Of a stretch of DNA of 64,000 nucleotides, positions 25,429 to 35,086 are shown in pieces. A model generated the notes under the pieces. It saw only the letters and a list, made by a program, of their open reading frames with translations, was not told where the DNA came from and made no database searches. Source of the DNA: DASXUC01 sp036505015 (GTDB lineage Bacteria > Sysuimicrobiota > Sysuimicrobiia > Sysuimicrobiales > Kaftiobacteriaceae). The translations under genes were made by a program, and so were the position numbers. Within the stretch, counting starts at the first letter, position 1. Every line of letters starts with the position of its first letter. Where the stretch lies: NCBI GenBank assembly GCA_036505015.1, contig DASXUC010000116.1, forward strand, positions 5,272 to 69,271. The letters are read 5' to 3'.

Positions 25429-27240
25429 GTGATCGCGAGAATGGTGGCGGTGGCCGTCCTGGTGGTAGCGCTGCTCGTGCCCCTGACGGCCGGATGGGCG
25501 CAGTCGAACAGCGGCATCCCGGCGATCATCCCGCTGAGCCAGGTGAAACCCGGCCTGCGCGGTGCCGGCCGCACGGTGATCCGCGGACAGCGGATCGACC
25601 AGTTCAACTTCGAGGTCGTCGGCATCCTGCAGGGCGGCGGCGGCGTCATTCCCGTGAAGCACCTGATCCTGTTCCGGGTGTCCGGTGCGGTCGCCGAGCG
25701 GTCCGGGGGCATTGCGGCGGGGATGAGCGGCAGCCCGATGTACATCGACGGCCGGTTGATGGGCGCGCTGTCCGCGGGCTACCTGTGGCTGGACAGGCCG
25801 GATATCGACCTGGGGTTGGCGACACCGATCGAAGAGATGCTGCCCCTGCTCGACGTCGAGAGCTCGACGCCGCAGGGCCTGTGGCCGCGCACGTTCACCG
25901 CTGATCGTCCCATCCGCATCGGCGCCCGCACGATCGACCGCGTGGTCGTCGCCGGCGACGCGGCGCAGGCCGCATCGATCCGGCAGGCCCTGGCGGGCAC
26001 GGCGCCGTTCGTGCCGGCGGCCTTCCCGGCCACGCTTTCCGGCCTCTCGCCCCGCGCGGTGCGGTTAGTCGAGCGGGCCCTGGGGCAGAAGTTCCCGCTG
26101 CTGCAGTACGGCACCGACGCGGCGTCGTTCGTGGCCGCGCCGTTGACGGGCGGCAGTTCGATCGGCGTGATGCAGGTGCGCGGCGACATCAACTACGGCG
26201 GCATCTGCACCGCGACCCTGCGGGTCGGCAACAAACTCCTGATCTGCGGCCATCCCTGGGACCAGCTGGGTCCGGTGGAGTACGCGATGACCACCTCGGA
26301 CATCATTACCGTGGTGCGCACGCTGGAGCGGCCGTTCAAGGAAGGCAACCTGGGCGACCTGGTCGGTATGATCGATCAGGACCGGGGTGCGGGGATCCGC
26401 GGTTTGATCGGCCAGATGCCCCGGATGTTTGCCGTGCGCGTCTCGGTCACCAACGAGGATGACGGCACCAGCGCGGCGAGGGGCATGCTCGTCGTGCGGC
26501 GCCCGGACCTGGCCAAGTTGTTTGCGACGGTGATGGCCCTCACCGCGGTCGATCGGACGCGGGGCCAGATTCTCGGCGGCGGCACCGCGTCCGTGAAGAT
26601 TACCATCCGCGGCAAGGGCCTGCCCCGGGCGATCACCCGCGAGAACGTGTTTTACAACAGCCGCGACATCGCCCTGGCGGCACTGCTGGAGGTGCCAATG
26701 GCGCTGAATTTCCTCTTCTACAACGACCTCGTGGCGATCGACCCGATCGACATGAGCATCGACATCGGCATCACCTCCAAGCGGGTCACCGCGGCCATTA
26801 CCGACGTGCAGGTGGAGCGCCGTGAGCTCACGCCCGGCAGCCTGCTGCGGGTGCGGCTCGCGGTGCGGCCGTACCAAGATGAGCCCCTGCTCTCGCGGGT
26901 CATCGACGTACCGATCCCGCGGAACTATCCGCGCGGGCCGGCGATCCTGATCATCGGGCCGCTGCCCACCGCGCTGGGACCGGAGGAGCCGTCGCTGGAG
27001 AACCGGTTCGTGCGGGCGTTGCTGTCCGAGCCTGAGCCCAGCCCCGTGGACAACCTGGATGAGGCGATAGACATCTTCGAGGACTTCGGCAAGAACACGG
27101 ACATCCTTATCCGGGTGATCCCGTTCGGGCTGCCCACGGAGGGCTCGGACTTTGTGAAGTTCGACGTCTTTGCCGGCCGGGCACTGCGGACGGAGTGGGT
27201 GATGCAGGGCGTGGTGCAGATTCCCATCCTCATCCGCTGA
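25429..27240 (+). CDS. Exported SpoIVB-type S55 peptidase-domain protein
   Basis: 603 aa from the GTG at 25429; GGGGGAGG at 25413-25420 fixes this start. Signal peptide 1-25. The S55 signature GGIAAGMSGSP lies at 93-103 (nucleophile Ser100 by analogy), while GGSSIGVMQVRGD (241-253) and the LICGHPWDQLG His motif (His275) come later. In sporulation SpoIVB the His motif precedes the Ser motif, so the order here is swapped. The remaining 300 residues have no named domain. It directly precedes tamB, suggesting a role in envelope assembly or quality control, not sporulation. Confidence 0.8.
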   Translation: MIARMVAVAVLVVALLVPLTAGWAQSNSGIPAIIPLSQVKPGLRGAGRTVIRGQRIDQFNFEVVGILQGGGGVIPVKHLILFRVSGAVAERSGGIAAGMSGSPMYIDGRLMGALSAGYLWLDRPDIDLGLATPIEEMLPLLDVESSTPQGLWPRTFTADRPIRIGARTIDRVVVAGDAAQAASIRQALAGTAPFVPAAFPATLSGLSPRAVRLVERALGQKFPLLQYGTDAASFVAAPLTGGSSIGVMQVRGDINYGGICTATLRVGNKLLICGHPWDQLGPVEYAMTTSDIITVVRTLERPFKEGNLGDLVGMIDQDRGAGIRGLIGQMPRMFAVRVSVTNEDDGTSAARGMLVVRRPDLAKLFATVMALTAVDRTRGQILGGGTASVKITIRGKGLPRAITRENVFYNSRDIALAALLEVPMALNFLFYNDLVAIDPIDMSIDIGITSKRVTAAITDVQVERRELTPGSLLRVRLAVRPYQDEPLLSRVIDVPIPRNYPRGPAILIIGPLPTALGPEEPSLENRFVRALLSEPEPSPVDNLDEAIDIFEDFGKNTDILIRVIPFGLPTEGSDFVKFDVFAGRALRTEWVMQGVVQIPILIR

Positions 27241-27269
27241 CCTCGCGTCCGACGGCTATTCGGCACGTG

Positions 27270-27321
27270 CGACGGGAATGAGGATTCAGGGAGAACTGAA
27301 TCTTCGTTCCCGTCGTATTTT
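27270..27321 (+). terminator. Strong hairpin with short T-run between S55 and tamB genes
   Basis: A 20-bp stem: CGACGGGAATGAGGATTCAG (27270-27289) pairs with 27296-27315 with two G-T wobbles and a 6-base loop, followed by TATTTT. It would terminate or stabilise the S55 transcript and attenuate read-through into tamB. Confidence 0.65.
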
Positions 27322-27338
27322 CTGAGGGGATCACATAC

Positions 27339-30300
27339 GTGCGCAGAGCGCTGCTCATCCTCGCCGCCGTGCTTGCCGGGCTCCTCGGCCTTGCCGTCGT
27401 GCTCGCGTGGGCTCTCACGCGTCCGGCGTTCGCCGACGCCGTGCGGGTCCGCCTCGTGCGTGAGGCCAGCCTGGCCCTGGGACGGAACGTGGTCGTGGGC
27501 CGCATCAGCGGCGACCCGGTCCGGGGCGTCCGGCTGGAAGGGGTGACCATTCCCAACCGCACCGGGCCGGGGACGTTTTTTGAGGCGCCCCGCGCGACGA
27601 TCCACTTCGACGTCGGCCGGCTCCTAACCGATCTGATCGGCGGCCGCGGCGTCGCCGCCAGCATCATCGATGTCGAGCTGGAACGTCCATTCCTCTCGCT
27701 GACCCGGGAGACGACCGGGCGCTGGAACTATGCCGACCTGCTCGCGCGGCGCGGTCCGTCTGTGGCGCTGGGTTCTGCGTTTCGCGCCGAGGTGGAGGTG
27801 CACGAAGGGTCGGTCGTCTTCACCGATGCGCTGCACTTCCTCACCGCGCCGTTCTCCGCCCACTTCGAGCGCATCAGCGGCCGGTTGAGTTTCGCCGATG
27901 CCCCGCTGGTGCGGGTGTCCCTCGATGCGGTGAATACCGATGGAGCCACGCCCGCGACCGCGCGCGTCACGGGCGCGTCAACCCTTGGGGCGGGGACGTT
28001 TGACCTCGATGTGACGACGTCGGGTGGAGCGGCCGGGCATTGGGGCCGGTACATCGTGCGGCTGCCGCGCCTGGTCTGGCTGGCGGGCACCTTTGACGGC
28101 ACGATGCACGTCCTCGCCTCGCTGTGGCATGGGACGGTCGTCCTGGATTACCGGGGCGCCCTGACCCTGCGGGACGGGAAGGCGCTGCTGCTGCCGCAGC
28201 GCACGGTCCTGACTGAGATGAATGGCCCGCTGGAGGTCGACAACATCCGCGTGGCGACCGACGGCCTGACGATGCGTGTCGGTTCATCGCGGGTGTGGGT
28301 CCGCGGCGAGGTTGCCCACGCCCCGGCGGTGGATCTGGATCTCGTGGTGCGATCCCCCTCGCTCGATCTGGCCACCCTGCAGCGGCTGGTGTTTCCCCGC
28401 GGCCGGCTGCTTCTGGCCGGGACGGCCGGCGGTGAGGCGCGTGTGACGGGATCGATGAGTGCGCCCGTCGTGGAAGGCACCATCGTCCATGCCGCCGGCA
28501 GCGTGAACCAGCAGCCGTTCGCCGGTTTCTCCTCTGCCTTTTCCCTGGCCGGCGGGTGGCTGAGATTCGATGACCTGCGGGCCTCCGCCGCCGGCGGTCG
28601 GGTGGCCGGGGCGCTGCAGCTGGACCTGCGCGGGGGCGGCGACTTCTTCCTGCTCGCCAGCGCCCTCGATCTCGACACGCGCGCGCTGCCCGGGATGGGG
28701 ATTCCGATGACGCCGACCCTGCGCGGTCCTGCCACCGGCGTGGTCGCGGCGGCTCGGACGGCCGGCGGCCTCATCGCGCAGGCCCGGATGGACATGGGAG
28801 CAGGGGGCATCCTCGGGGTGTCCTTCGACCGCCTCGGGACCGGGTTCTGGTACGATCGCGGCCGCATCGAGGTGGATTACCTGGGCGCGATCAGCGGAAC
28901 CACCCGCGTCCATGCCAACGGCACGCTGGAGCGGTCGGGGCGACTGGCGTTTGATGTCGCCGGCGCGCAGATCAATCTGGCGACGGTGGGGCAGCGGTTC
29001 GGGTTCGGGCGGTGGCTGGCCGGGACGGCCGACATTGCCGGTACCATCACCGGGTCGCGCCGCGCGCCGGTCCTGCGCGCCGAGGTCGCCGCGCGCGATG
29101 GGCACGTGGGGCCGCTGCCGTTTTCGGCCGCGCGCGGCACCATCACGCTGACGTCAACCGCGCTGTCCACCCCGCAGCTGTCGCTGGTCGACGGCAGGGG
29201 CATCTACACCGCATCAGGGGAGATCGACTGGGGACGCCGCCGGATCGACGCATCGGTGCGCGCGGAAGGCGTGAGCGCCCAGCGGCTGCTGCACCTCGCG
29301 CGCGTGCCGCTGGCGCTGCAGGGTACGGTGCAGGCCGCGGTCGCCTTGAGCGGTCCGCTGGCCAACCCGCTGGCGGCGGGCGTCGTCGATCTGGTCGACG
29401 GGCGGATCGAAGGCCAGCGCGTAGACCACGCGCGCGGGGAGTTCCACTGGACCGGCGATGCTCTGCTGCTCGAGGGCGCGGAGGCGCGCATCGGCGCATC
29501 GGTCCTGCACGGCGCCGGCACCGTCACCCGCAGCGGCCGGATCGGCCTGACGTTCGCCGCGAGCAACTTTGCGCTGCACGACATCGGCGCGCTGCGCTCG
29601 GAGTTTGTCCGCCTTGCAGGCACGGTGGATCTCTCCGGCAGCATCGGCGGCACGCTGCGCGTGCCGAGTTTTGCGGTGTCGTTGTCGTCGAGCACACTGA
29701 CGATCAACGGGCAGTCGTTTGACCGGGCGTCGGGTGCCGCGCAGTTCCAGCGCGGCCGCCTCAGCCTGCAGCCGCTGCTGCTGGAACAAGGAGATGGGCG
29801 CTACCGGCTCAGCGGGAACGTGACGTTCGGCGCGGTGCCGACGGTGAACATCGAAGCCGGTGTCGAGCATGCCGAGCTGGCGACGCTGCTGGGCCTCGCG
29901 GATATCCGGCCCCCCTTTGCGCTGCGCGGGGCCGTCGACGGGACGTTTTCGGTGTCCGGCCAACTGACCAACCCCTCCGCGCGCCTGAATTTTCAGCTGC
30001 GCGACGGCAGGGTCGGTGACCACGCCATTCGCGAAGCCCAGGTCGATGCGTCGATGGCGAACCGGGCCATCACGCTGCGCACGCTCTCGGTGAAGCCGCA
30101 GCGCGGCGAGCTGGTCGGAGCAGGGACGGTCAACCTGCGGGGCGGCAGCGAGGTCGAGTTCGCCGGCCGCGGGCTGGATCTGGATCTGCTGCGGCCGCTG
30201 CTGAGCTTGAACCGGCCGCTGACCGGGACACTGGACTTCACCGTCCAGCTCAGCGGCCCGATCACCGATCCGCAGGCCGGCGTCTCGGCGAGCGTGACCG

Positions 30301-31694
30301 ACGGCGCCATCGGGGCCGCCATCTTCGACCGGGTGCTGCTGCAGGCGTTCTATGACCACGGTCAGCTGCAGATTGAACAAGGGCTGCTGCAGGAAGGTCC
30401 GCACAAGGCCCGGTTCGAAGGCAGCCTTCCCTTCAACCCGGCCCGGCTGCGGTTTGACGAGGATCGCCCGATGGATCTGCGCGTGACGCTGGAGGGGGGA
30501 GACCTCAGCGTGGTCGGGCTGTTTACCGATCGCGTGGAGCGCGCGTCCGGCCCGCTGCAGGGCGAGCTGCGACTGACCGGAACGGTGGCCCGGCCGAACA
30601 TTCGTGGGTCGGTGCAGGTCAGCGGGGGAACCCTGAAACTGCGCGATGTCGACCCGGACCTCCGCGACGTCAACGGCCTGGTCACGTTCAGCGCGGACGA
30701 GGCCACGGTGGAGCGGCTGGTGGCGCACGCCGGCGAGGGCACGCTGGCCCTGACCGGCACGGTCGGGATTCAGGCGTTCCAACTGAACCGGCTGAACCTG
30801 CAGCTCGACGCCGATCGTGCCAAGGTCGCGTACCGTCCCTACGTCTCCGGGCTCCTCGAGGGCACGCTGAGACTGGAGGGGACCGCCCAGCGGCCCACCG
30901 TGACCGGAAAGATCGCCCTCTCGGGTGGAGACGTGACCATCGGCGCCGGCCTCTCCACGCCGGCCGGCAACGGCAATCTGATCAGCCTCACAAATCCGAT
31001 CCTCAACCTCGACGTCCAGGCGGGCGAGGGCCTGTGGGTGAACGTGGGTGGATTGCGGTTCCAGGTGCACGGCGTGCTGCACACCGCCGGGACCTGGCAC
31101 CGCCCGCAGCTGTCCGGCGAGGTCACTGCCGAGGGCGGCACGTTCCGGGCGTTCAACACGACGTTCACCCTCACCGAGGGGCGCGCGTCCTTCTCTGCGT
31201 TCCGCGGGATCGTGCCGTTCATCGACGCGGTGGCCGAGACGCGTGTCGGCAGCACCCGGGTGACGCTGCACGTCACCGGGACTCCCGACAACCTGAGCCT
31301 GGCCCTCAGTGCGGATCCCCCGCTCTCCCGCCAGCAGATCGTCGAGCTGCTCGCCAGCCAGACCGGCATCACCCAGTTGCTGCGCGGAGATTTGGAAGGT
31401 GCGCTGCGCGCGCAGCTGAGCCAGGCCTTGTTCGGCAGCGTGAACCTGGCAGCCGCACGAGCCCTGGGACTCGACGAATTTACGATTGTGTACGATTTCA
31501 TCCAGCCGCTGCAGCTGCGGATCGGCAAGCTGCTGGTCCGCAACCTCTACGTCACAGTGACGTCCACGTTCGCCGACCCGCCGCTGTACGTGTGGTCGCT
31601 GGAGTACCGGTTCGACCGGAATCGCATGCTGACGCTGTCGCTGGATAACCGCCGGCAGATCTCGATCTTCTACCTGCTCTCCTATCGCTACTGA
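27339..31694 (+). CDS. tamB: TamB (DUF490) translocation and assembly protein
   Basis: 1451 aa, similar in length to proteobacterial TamB. An N-terminal signal anchor (about 4-28) is followed by a very long beta-rich repetitive region full of short G-x-x-x-V-x-G strands (beta-taco fold). The C-terminal DUF490 domain (about 1130-1451) contains LSADPPLSRQQIVELLAS and ends LSLDNRRQISIFYLLSYRY. It spans the periplasm and moves phospholipid or assists outer-membrane protein assembly. It starts at a GTG with GAGGGG upstream. bamA lies 1.5 kb downstream, as in the outer-membrane clusters of diderm Terrabacteria. Confidence 0.93.
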   Translation: MRRALLILAAVLAGLLGLAVVLAWALTRPAFADAVRVRLVREASLALGRNVVVGRISGDPVRGVRLEGVTIPNRTGPGTFFEAPRATIHFDVGRLLTDLIGGRGVAASIIDVELERPFLSLTRETTGRWNYADLLARRGPSVALGSAFRAEVEVHEGSVVFTDALHFLTAPFSAHFERISGRLSFADAPLVRVSLDAVNTDGATPATARVTGASTLGAGTFDLDVTTSGGAAGHWGRYIVRLPRLVWLAGTFDGTMHVLASLWHGTVVLDYRGALTLRDGKALLLPQRTVLTEMNGPLEVDNIRVATDGLTMRVGSSRVWVRGEVAHAPAVDLDLVVRSPSLDLATLQRLVFPRGRLLLAGTAGGEARVTGSMSAPVVEGTIVHAAGSVNQQPFAGFSSAFSLAGGWLRFDDLRASAAGGRVAGALQLDLRGGGDFFLLASALDLDTRALPGMGIPMTPTLRGPATGVVAAARTAGGLIAQARMDMGAGGILGVSFDRLGTGFWYDRGRIEVDYLGAISGTTRVHANGTLERSGRLAFDVAGAQINLATVGQRFGFGRWLAGTADIAGTITGSRRAPVLRAEVAARDGHVGPLPFSAARGTITLTSTALSTPQLSLVDGRGIYTASGEIDWGRRRIDASVRAEGVSAQRLLHLARVPLALQGTVQAAVALSGPLANPLAAGVVDLVDGRIEGQRVDHARGEFHWTGDALLLEGAEARIGASVLHGAGTVTRSGRIGLTFAASNFALHDIGALRSEFVRLAGTVDLSGSIGGTLRVPSFAVSLSSSTLTINGQSFDRASGAAQFQRGRLSLQPLLLEQGDGRYRLSGNVTFGAVPTVNIEAGVEHAELATLLGLADIRPPFALRGAVDGTFSVSGQLTNPSARLNFQLRDGRVGDHAIREAQVDASMANRAITLRTLSVKPQRGELVGAGTVNLRGGSEVEFAGRGLDLDLLRPLLSLNRPLTGTLDFTVQLSGPITDPQAGVSASVTDGAIGAAIFDRVLLQAFYDHGQLQIEQGLLQEGPHKARFEGSLPFNPARLRFDEDRPMDLRVTLEGGDLSVVGLFTDRVERASGPLQGELRLTGTVARPNIRGSVQVSGGTLKLRDVDPDLRDVNGLVTFSADEATVERLVAHAGEGTLALTGTVGIQAFQLNRLNLQLDADRAKVAYRPYVSGLLEGTLRLEGTAQRPTVTGKIALSGGDVTIGAGLSTPAGNGNLISLTNPILNLDVQAGEGLWVNVGGLRFQVHGVLHTAGTWHRPQLSGEVTAEGGTFRAFNTTFTLTEGRASFSAFRGIVPFIDAVAETRVGSTRVTLHVTGTPDNLSLALSADPPLSRQQIVELLASQTGITQLLRGDLEGALRAQLSQALFGSVNLAAARALGLDEFTIVYDFIQPLQLRIGKLLVRNLYVTVTSTFADPPLYVWSLEYRFDRNRMLTLSLDNRRQISIFYLLSYRY

Positions 31695-31795
31695 ACCGGG
31701 TGGGATAAAGGGATACGCGGAGAATGGGATAAGGTAAACCCAGATCTCTGATCGCACAGTCCGTCGCTGCAGACGTCGCCCCACGGAGTCATGCG

Positions 31796-32440
31796 ATGTT
31801 CGCCGACTACCTCAAGGAACTGCAGAAGGTCGCCCTGCTGGCTCCCGCCGAGGAACGCTCCCACTGGGACCGGTACCGTCATCACCACGACGCCGCCAGC
31901 CGGGCCGCCCTGATCGAAGCCTACCAGCCCTTGGTCTTTAAGGTCGTGATGCACCTGCGGCCTCCCGACGGGCTCTTGATGGACATGATCCAGGAAGGCA
32001 CGATCGGGCTGATCGAGGCGGTGGAGCGGTTCGATCACGAGCGCGGCGTGCGGTTTTCCACCTTCGCCATGTACCGCATCCGCGGGCGCGTCCTGAACTC
32101 CCTGCGGCGGGATCATCTGGTGCAGTACTCCCTGGACCAGGACTGGCAGGACGACCTGCCGCTGGCGAATCGGCTGGCCGACCCGGCGTCCGAGGATGCG
32201 ATGGCATCGATTGAGGACCGCGCCGTTGTCGCGCGGATGTGGGATGTGGTCGAATCCCTCCCGTCGCGGGAACGTGCGATCCTGCAGGCCACCTACTTCG
32301 AGGCGAAGGAACCACGCAGCGTCGCGGCCGAGCTGCGTATCAGTCTCTCCCATTTCTACCGGCTGCAGAAGCAGGCCATCGATCGCGTCCGGGCGATCGT
32401 CCTCGACGACATGCACCAGGCAGGGAAGGCGTATGGATAA
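31796..32440 (+). CDS. Sigma-70 family sigma factor
   Basis: 214 aa. Region 2: YQPLVFKVVMHL, LLMDMIQEGTIGLIEAVERFDHERGVRFSTFAMYRIRGRVLNSLRRD, a clean sigma 2.2-2.4 sequence. Region 4: VVESLPSRERAILQATYFEAKEPRSVAAELRISLSHFYRLQKQAIDRVR, a helix-turn-helix of the -35-binding type. Region 3 is short, and the size fits an alternative sigma (WhiG/SigF-like or a large ECF). The downstream gene overlaps its 3' end and encodes a single-pass membrane protein, a possible regulator. Placement inside the outer-membrane cluster suggests control of envelope genes. Confidence 0.88.
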   Translation: MFADYLKELQKVALLAPAEERSHWDRYRHHHDAASRAALIEAYQPLVFKVVMHLRPPDGLLMDMIQEGTIGLIEAVERFDHERGVRFSTFAMYRIRGRVLNSLRRDHLVQYSLDQDWQDDLPLANRLADPASEDAMASIEDRAVVARMWDVVESLPSRERAILQATYFEAKEPRSVAAELRISLSHFYRLQKQAIDRVRAIVLDDMHQAGKAYG

Positions 32441-33119
32441 TACTACGCACCATGCTCCACCACGCGAGATGGAGGCGATGACCGTGGACGGGTTGAGCGA
32501 ACAGGTTGCGGCGCGCATCGGATTCGCCGAGCGCTGGCTCGATCGCGCCAGGACGCAGTGCACCGACGGAAACGTGGCCGGGGGTCTGCTGACCCTGGCC
32601 CTCGCCGACGCCGAAGTCCGCTACGCGCTGGAAACCGGCGGGTGGCCGGCGGGCCGTGCCAGACGCCGGAGTGGGGGACTGCGGTGGCTGGTCGCCGCCG
32701 CAGCCGTTGCCGCCGTCGTCGTGTGGGTGATACAGCCGCGATCGACTCCCGTCAGCGCCGGTCCCACCGCTGGACCGCCCGTCGTCAGATTGCCGGGTGT
32801 CGGGTCGATCCTGGCCATGACTGTGCCCATGATGCCGTCTGCCGCTGTGCCCGCGGTGCGCTCGGCCGCAGTTCGCGTGACGTCAGTCCGGCCGGCCCCG
32901 CGCATCGCCCGAGGGACGGCTGGGCCCGTGCCTGCGCGCGCGGCAATCGTCCCCGTGACCACCTCGACCGCGGTGAAGTCGACCGCTGCGCCCGCGACGG
33001 CGACGTCGCCGGCCTCCGTCCATCCATCGACATCGACGCCGGCAGTCCCCATCTCTGATGTAGACTTGATTGAGATGGTCCTGGCCGCCGACCGGACGCT
33101 TCGAGGGACCAGCCCGTAG
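32433..33119 (+). CDS. Single-pass membrane protein, candidate anti-sigma factor
   Basis: 228 aa from the ATG at 32433, overlapping the sigma gene by 8 bp. The N-terminal 70 residues are charged and helical (VAARIGFAERWLDRARTQCT). One membrane helix lies at about 77-96 (WLVAAAAVAAVVVWVIQP), and a low-complexity Ala/Pro/Ser/Thr/Val exported tail ends in SDVDLIEMVLAAD. Topology and gene overlap resemble membrane anti-sigma factors, but no zinc or ASD motif is recognisable. Function is inferred from position only. Confidence 0.6.
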   Translation: MDNTTHHAPPREMEAMTVDGLSEQVAARIGFAERWLDRARTQCTDGNVAGGLLTLALADAEVRYALETGGWPAGRARRRSGGLRWLVAAAAVAAVVVWVIQPRSTPVSAGPTAGPPVVRLPGVGSILAMTVPMMPSAAVPAVRSAAVRVTSVRPAPRIARGTAGPVPARAAIVPVTTSTAVKSTAAPATATSPASVHPSTSTPAVPISDVDLIEMVLAADRTLRGTSP

Positions 33120-33154
33120 TCGATTCGTTCGAGGTCTCGAGTAGGAGGAGATTC

Positions 33155-34960
33155 GTGTCCACCACCACCCCACGGATCGCGATGGTGCTGTGCGGAATCG
33201 TCCTGCTGCTGGTCTGGCCGGCGGCGGGTCTCTCTGCCGGCACGTCGGCGCCGGTCACGCGGACCATCGCGCAGCAGCCGCCGCCCCCGGCGCCGCAGCC
33301 GCCATCACAGGTGATCATGGCGATTGAAATCCGCGGCAACAAGCTCGTGCCCACCGCGGACATCACGGCGCTGATCACCCACACCAAGGTCGGTGCGCAG
33401 CTCAAGCAGGAAGACGTGCAGGCGGACGTGCGCGCGATCGTGGATACGGGCCTGTTTGCCGACGTCACCGCCCGGCTGGAGAGTACCAGCGAGGGGGTGC
33501 GCGTGATTTTCCTGGTCATCGAGAACCCGGTCGTCACGGAAATCCTCGTCGACGGCAACACGGTCATCCCGACGCCGGACATCATTAAGGCCCTGGGCGT
33601 ACCCATCGGCCAGGTGCTGAACGTGCGGCGGATGCGGGACGGTGTCGCGGCCGTGGAAAAGCTGTATGAAGACAAGGGCTACGTTCTTGCGCGGGTGGCC
33701 GACGCCAGCATCATCCCGCTCGACGGCGGCCGGCTGCGCATCCGCATCGCGGAGGGGCGCATCGAGGCTATCCGCTTCCGCGGCCTCACCCGGACCCGCC
33801 CGCGGATCGTGGAGCGTCAGCTGACGATCAAGGCCGGCGAAGTCTTCAACATCAACGAATTGAACGCCAACCTCCAGCGGCTGTCACAGCTGGGCCTGTT
33901 CGAGAGCATCCGGGCGCTGCCCGAGCCCGGAACGGATCCGGACGGCGTGGTGCTGATCATCGAGGTGGAGGAAGCCCGCACCAGCTCGATTTCCGGTGGG
34001 GTCGGCTACAGCACGGTCCAGGGCCTGCTGGGATTCGTGGAGTACCAGGACTCCAACTGGCGGGGATTGGGCCAGACCGTCAGCCTCCGTGTCGAACGGT
34101 CACTGCTGGAGCGCGGCGCTCCGATCCGCTTCAACTACGACATCTCCTTCCGCGAGCCGTACCTCGACGCACAGCGCACGTCCCTGGACATGGCGCTCTA
34201 CTCGCGGTCCAGCGTGGACGTGGAGTTCAAGAAGGGCAAGATCTACTCCCGCTACGAGCTGCAGCGGTCGGGATCATCCGTCGCCGTCGGCCGCTCGATC
34301 GGCACTGCGACGTTCGTGGGACTGCGGCTGCGCGATGAAGACACGCTCTTTGTGGTCCTGCCCAGGGATCCGACGAAGCCCGGCAGCCCGCGGATCCCGC
34401 CGAAGCGCTTGACCCCGGGCCGGGTGATCAGCATCACCGCCAGCGGCCGCAAGTCCACCCTCAACGACCCGCAGGTCCCGACGGCCGGGGACCGGCAGCT
34501 GCTGACGATGGAAGTGGCGCTGCCGCTTCTGGGGGGCCAGTTCCAGTTCACGAAGACCAACCTGGATTACATGCGCCTGTTCCCGGTGGGCCACGACCGC
34601 TTCTTCCTGGCGCGGGTGCTGGCGGGGATCGGCACGGGCAACATTCCCGTGCAGGAGCAGTACTCCCTGGGCGGGTCGTCCACGCTCCGCGCGCTGCCGT
34701 TCGGCGCGCTCCGCGCGAACAGCGTCTTCGTCACGAACCTCGAATTCCACTTCCCGCTGGGAACGCTGATCAAGGAATTGGGAGAGATGCAGGGCATCGT
34801 CTTCACCGATATCGGCAATGCACCGCTCCGATTCAGCAACGTGAGGATCGGCTACGGCGTCGGGATCGCCCTGAAGACGCCAATCGGCCCGGTCCGGCTG
34901 GACGTCGCGTTCGGGCAGGGCAGCACGCAGACCTGGATCTCCATCGGGTCGCCCTTCTAA
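33155..34960 (+). CDS. bamA: BamA (Omp85) outer-membrane protein assembly factor
   Basis: 601 aa with signal peptide (about 1-28) and a Pro-rich linker. Three POTRA domains (about 52-125, 126-200, 201-280): IEIRGNKLVPTADI, ILVDGNTVIPTPDI and IRFRGLTRTRPRIV each begin one; E. coli BamA has five. The barrel (about 285-601) contains FREPYLDAQRTSL, the GGSSTLRAL substrate/lid motif (normally VRGF/Y) and ends in F. It inserts beta-barrels into the outer membrane. Start GTG with AGGAGGAG upstream. It heads the envelope cluster with three Skp-like genes downstream. Confidence 0.95.
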   Translation: MSTTTPRIAMVLCGIVLLLVWPAAGLSAGTSAPVTRTIAQQPPPPAPQPPSQVIMAIEIRGNKLVPTADITALITHTKVGAQLKQEDVQADVRAIVDTGLFADVTARLESTSEGVRVIFLVIENPVVTEILVDGNTVIPTPDIIKALGVPIGQVLNVRRMRDGVAAVEKLYEDKGYVLARVADASIIPLDGGRLRIRIAEGRIEAIRFRGLTRTRPRIVERQLTIKAGEVFNINELNANLQRLSQLGLFESIRALPEPGTDPDGVVLIIEVEEARTSSISGGVGYSTVQGLLGFVEYQDSNWRGLGQTVSLRVERSLLERGAPIRFNYDISFREPYLDAQRTSLDMALYSRSSVDVEFKKGKIYSRYELQRSGSSVAVGRSIGTATFVGLRLRDEDTLFVVLPRDPTKPGSPRIPPKRLTPGRVISITASGRKSTLNDPQVPTAGDRQLLTMEVALPLLGGQFQFTKTNLDYMRLFPVGHDRFFLARVLAGIGTGNIPVQEQYSLGGSSTLRALPFGALRANSVFVTNLEFHFPLGTLIKELGEMQGIVFTDIGNAPLRFSNVRIGYGVGIALKTPIGPVRLDVAFGQGSTQTWISIGSPF

Positions 34961-34964
34961 GATC

Positions 34965-35065
34965 CAGTCTGTACGGTCTGCACGGGTCGACACGGTCCAC
35001 AAAATCTCCTCGGTTGGCGGCACGGCTCCAGACCGTGAATACCGGGTAGACCGTGAAGACCGGTC
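34965..35065 (+). repeat. Tandem-arm hairpin, 9-bp units (bamA / 441-aa gene)
   Basis: Left arm 34965-35001: CAGTCTGTA, CGGTCTGCA, CGGGTCGACA, CGGTCCACA. Right arm 35030-35065: AGACCGTGA, ATACCGGGT, AGACCGTGA, AGACCGGTC. Core CACGGTC on the left is complementary to GACCGTG on the right. It sits just after the bamA stop codon. Confidence 0.7.
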
Positions 35066-35086
35066 GGGTCCCGTGGATACTAAGGA

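Noticed and set aside
29214..31784. An 856-codon minus-strand open frame
   Set aside because: Antisense shadow of tamB; composition is Arg/Gln/His-rich without motifs.
31695..31795. Possible further tandem-arm site (GGGATAA units after tamB)
   Set aside because: Three loose GGGATA copies out of phase and no complementary arm; not counted.
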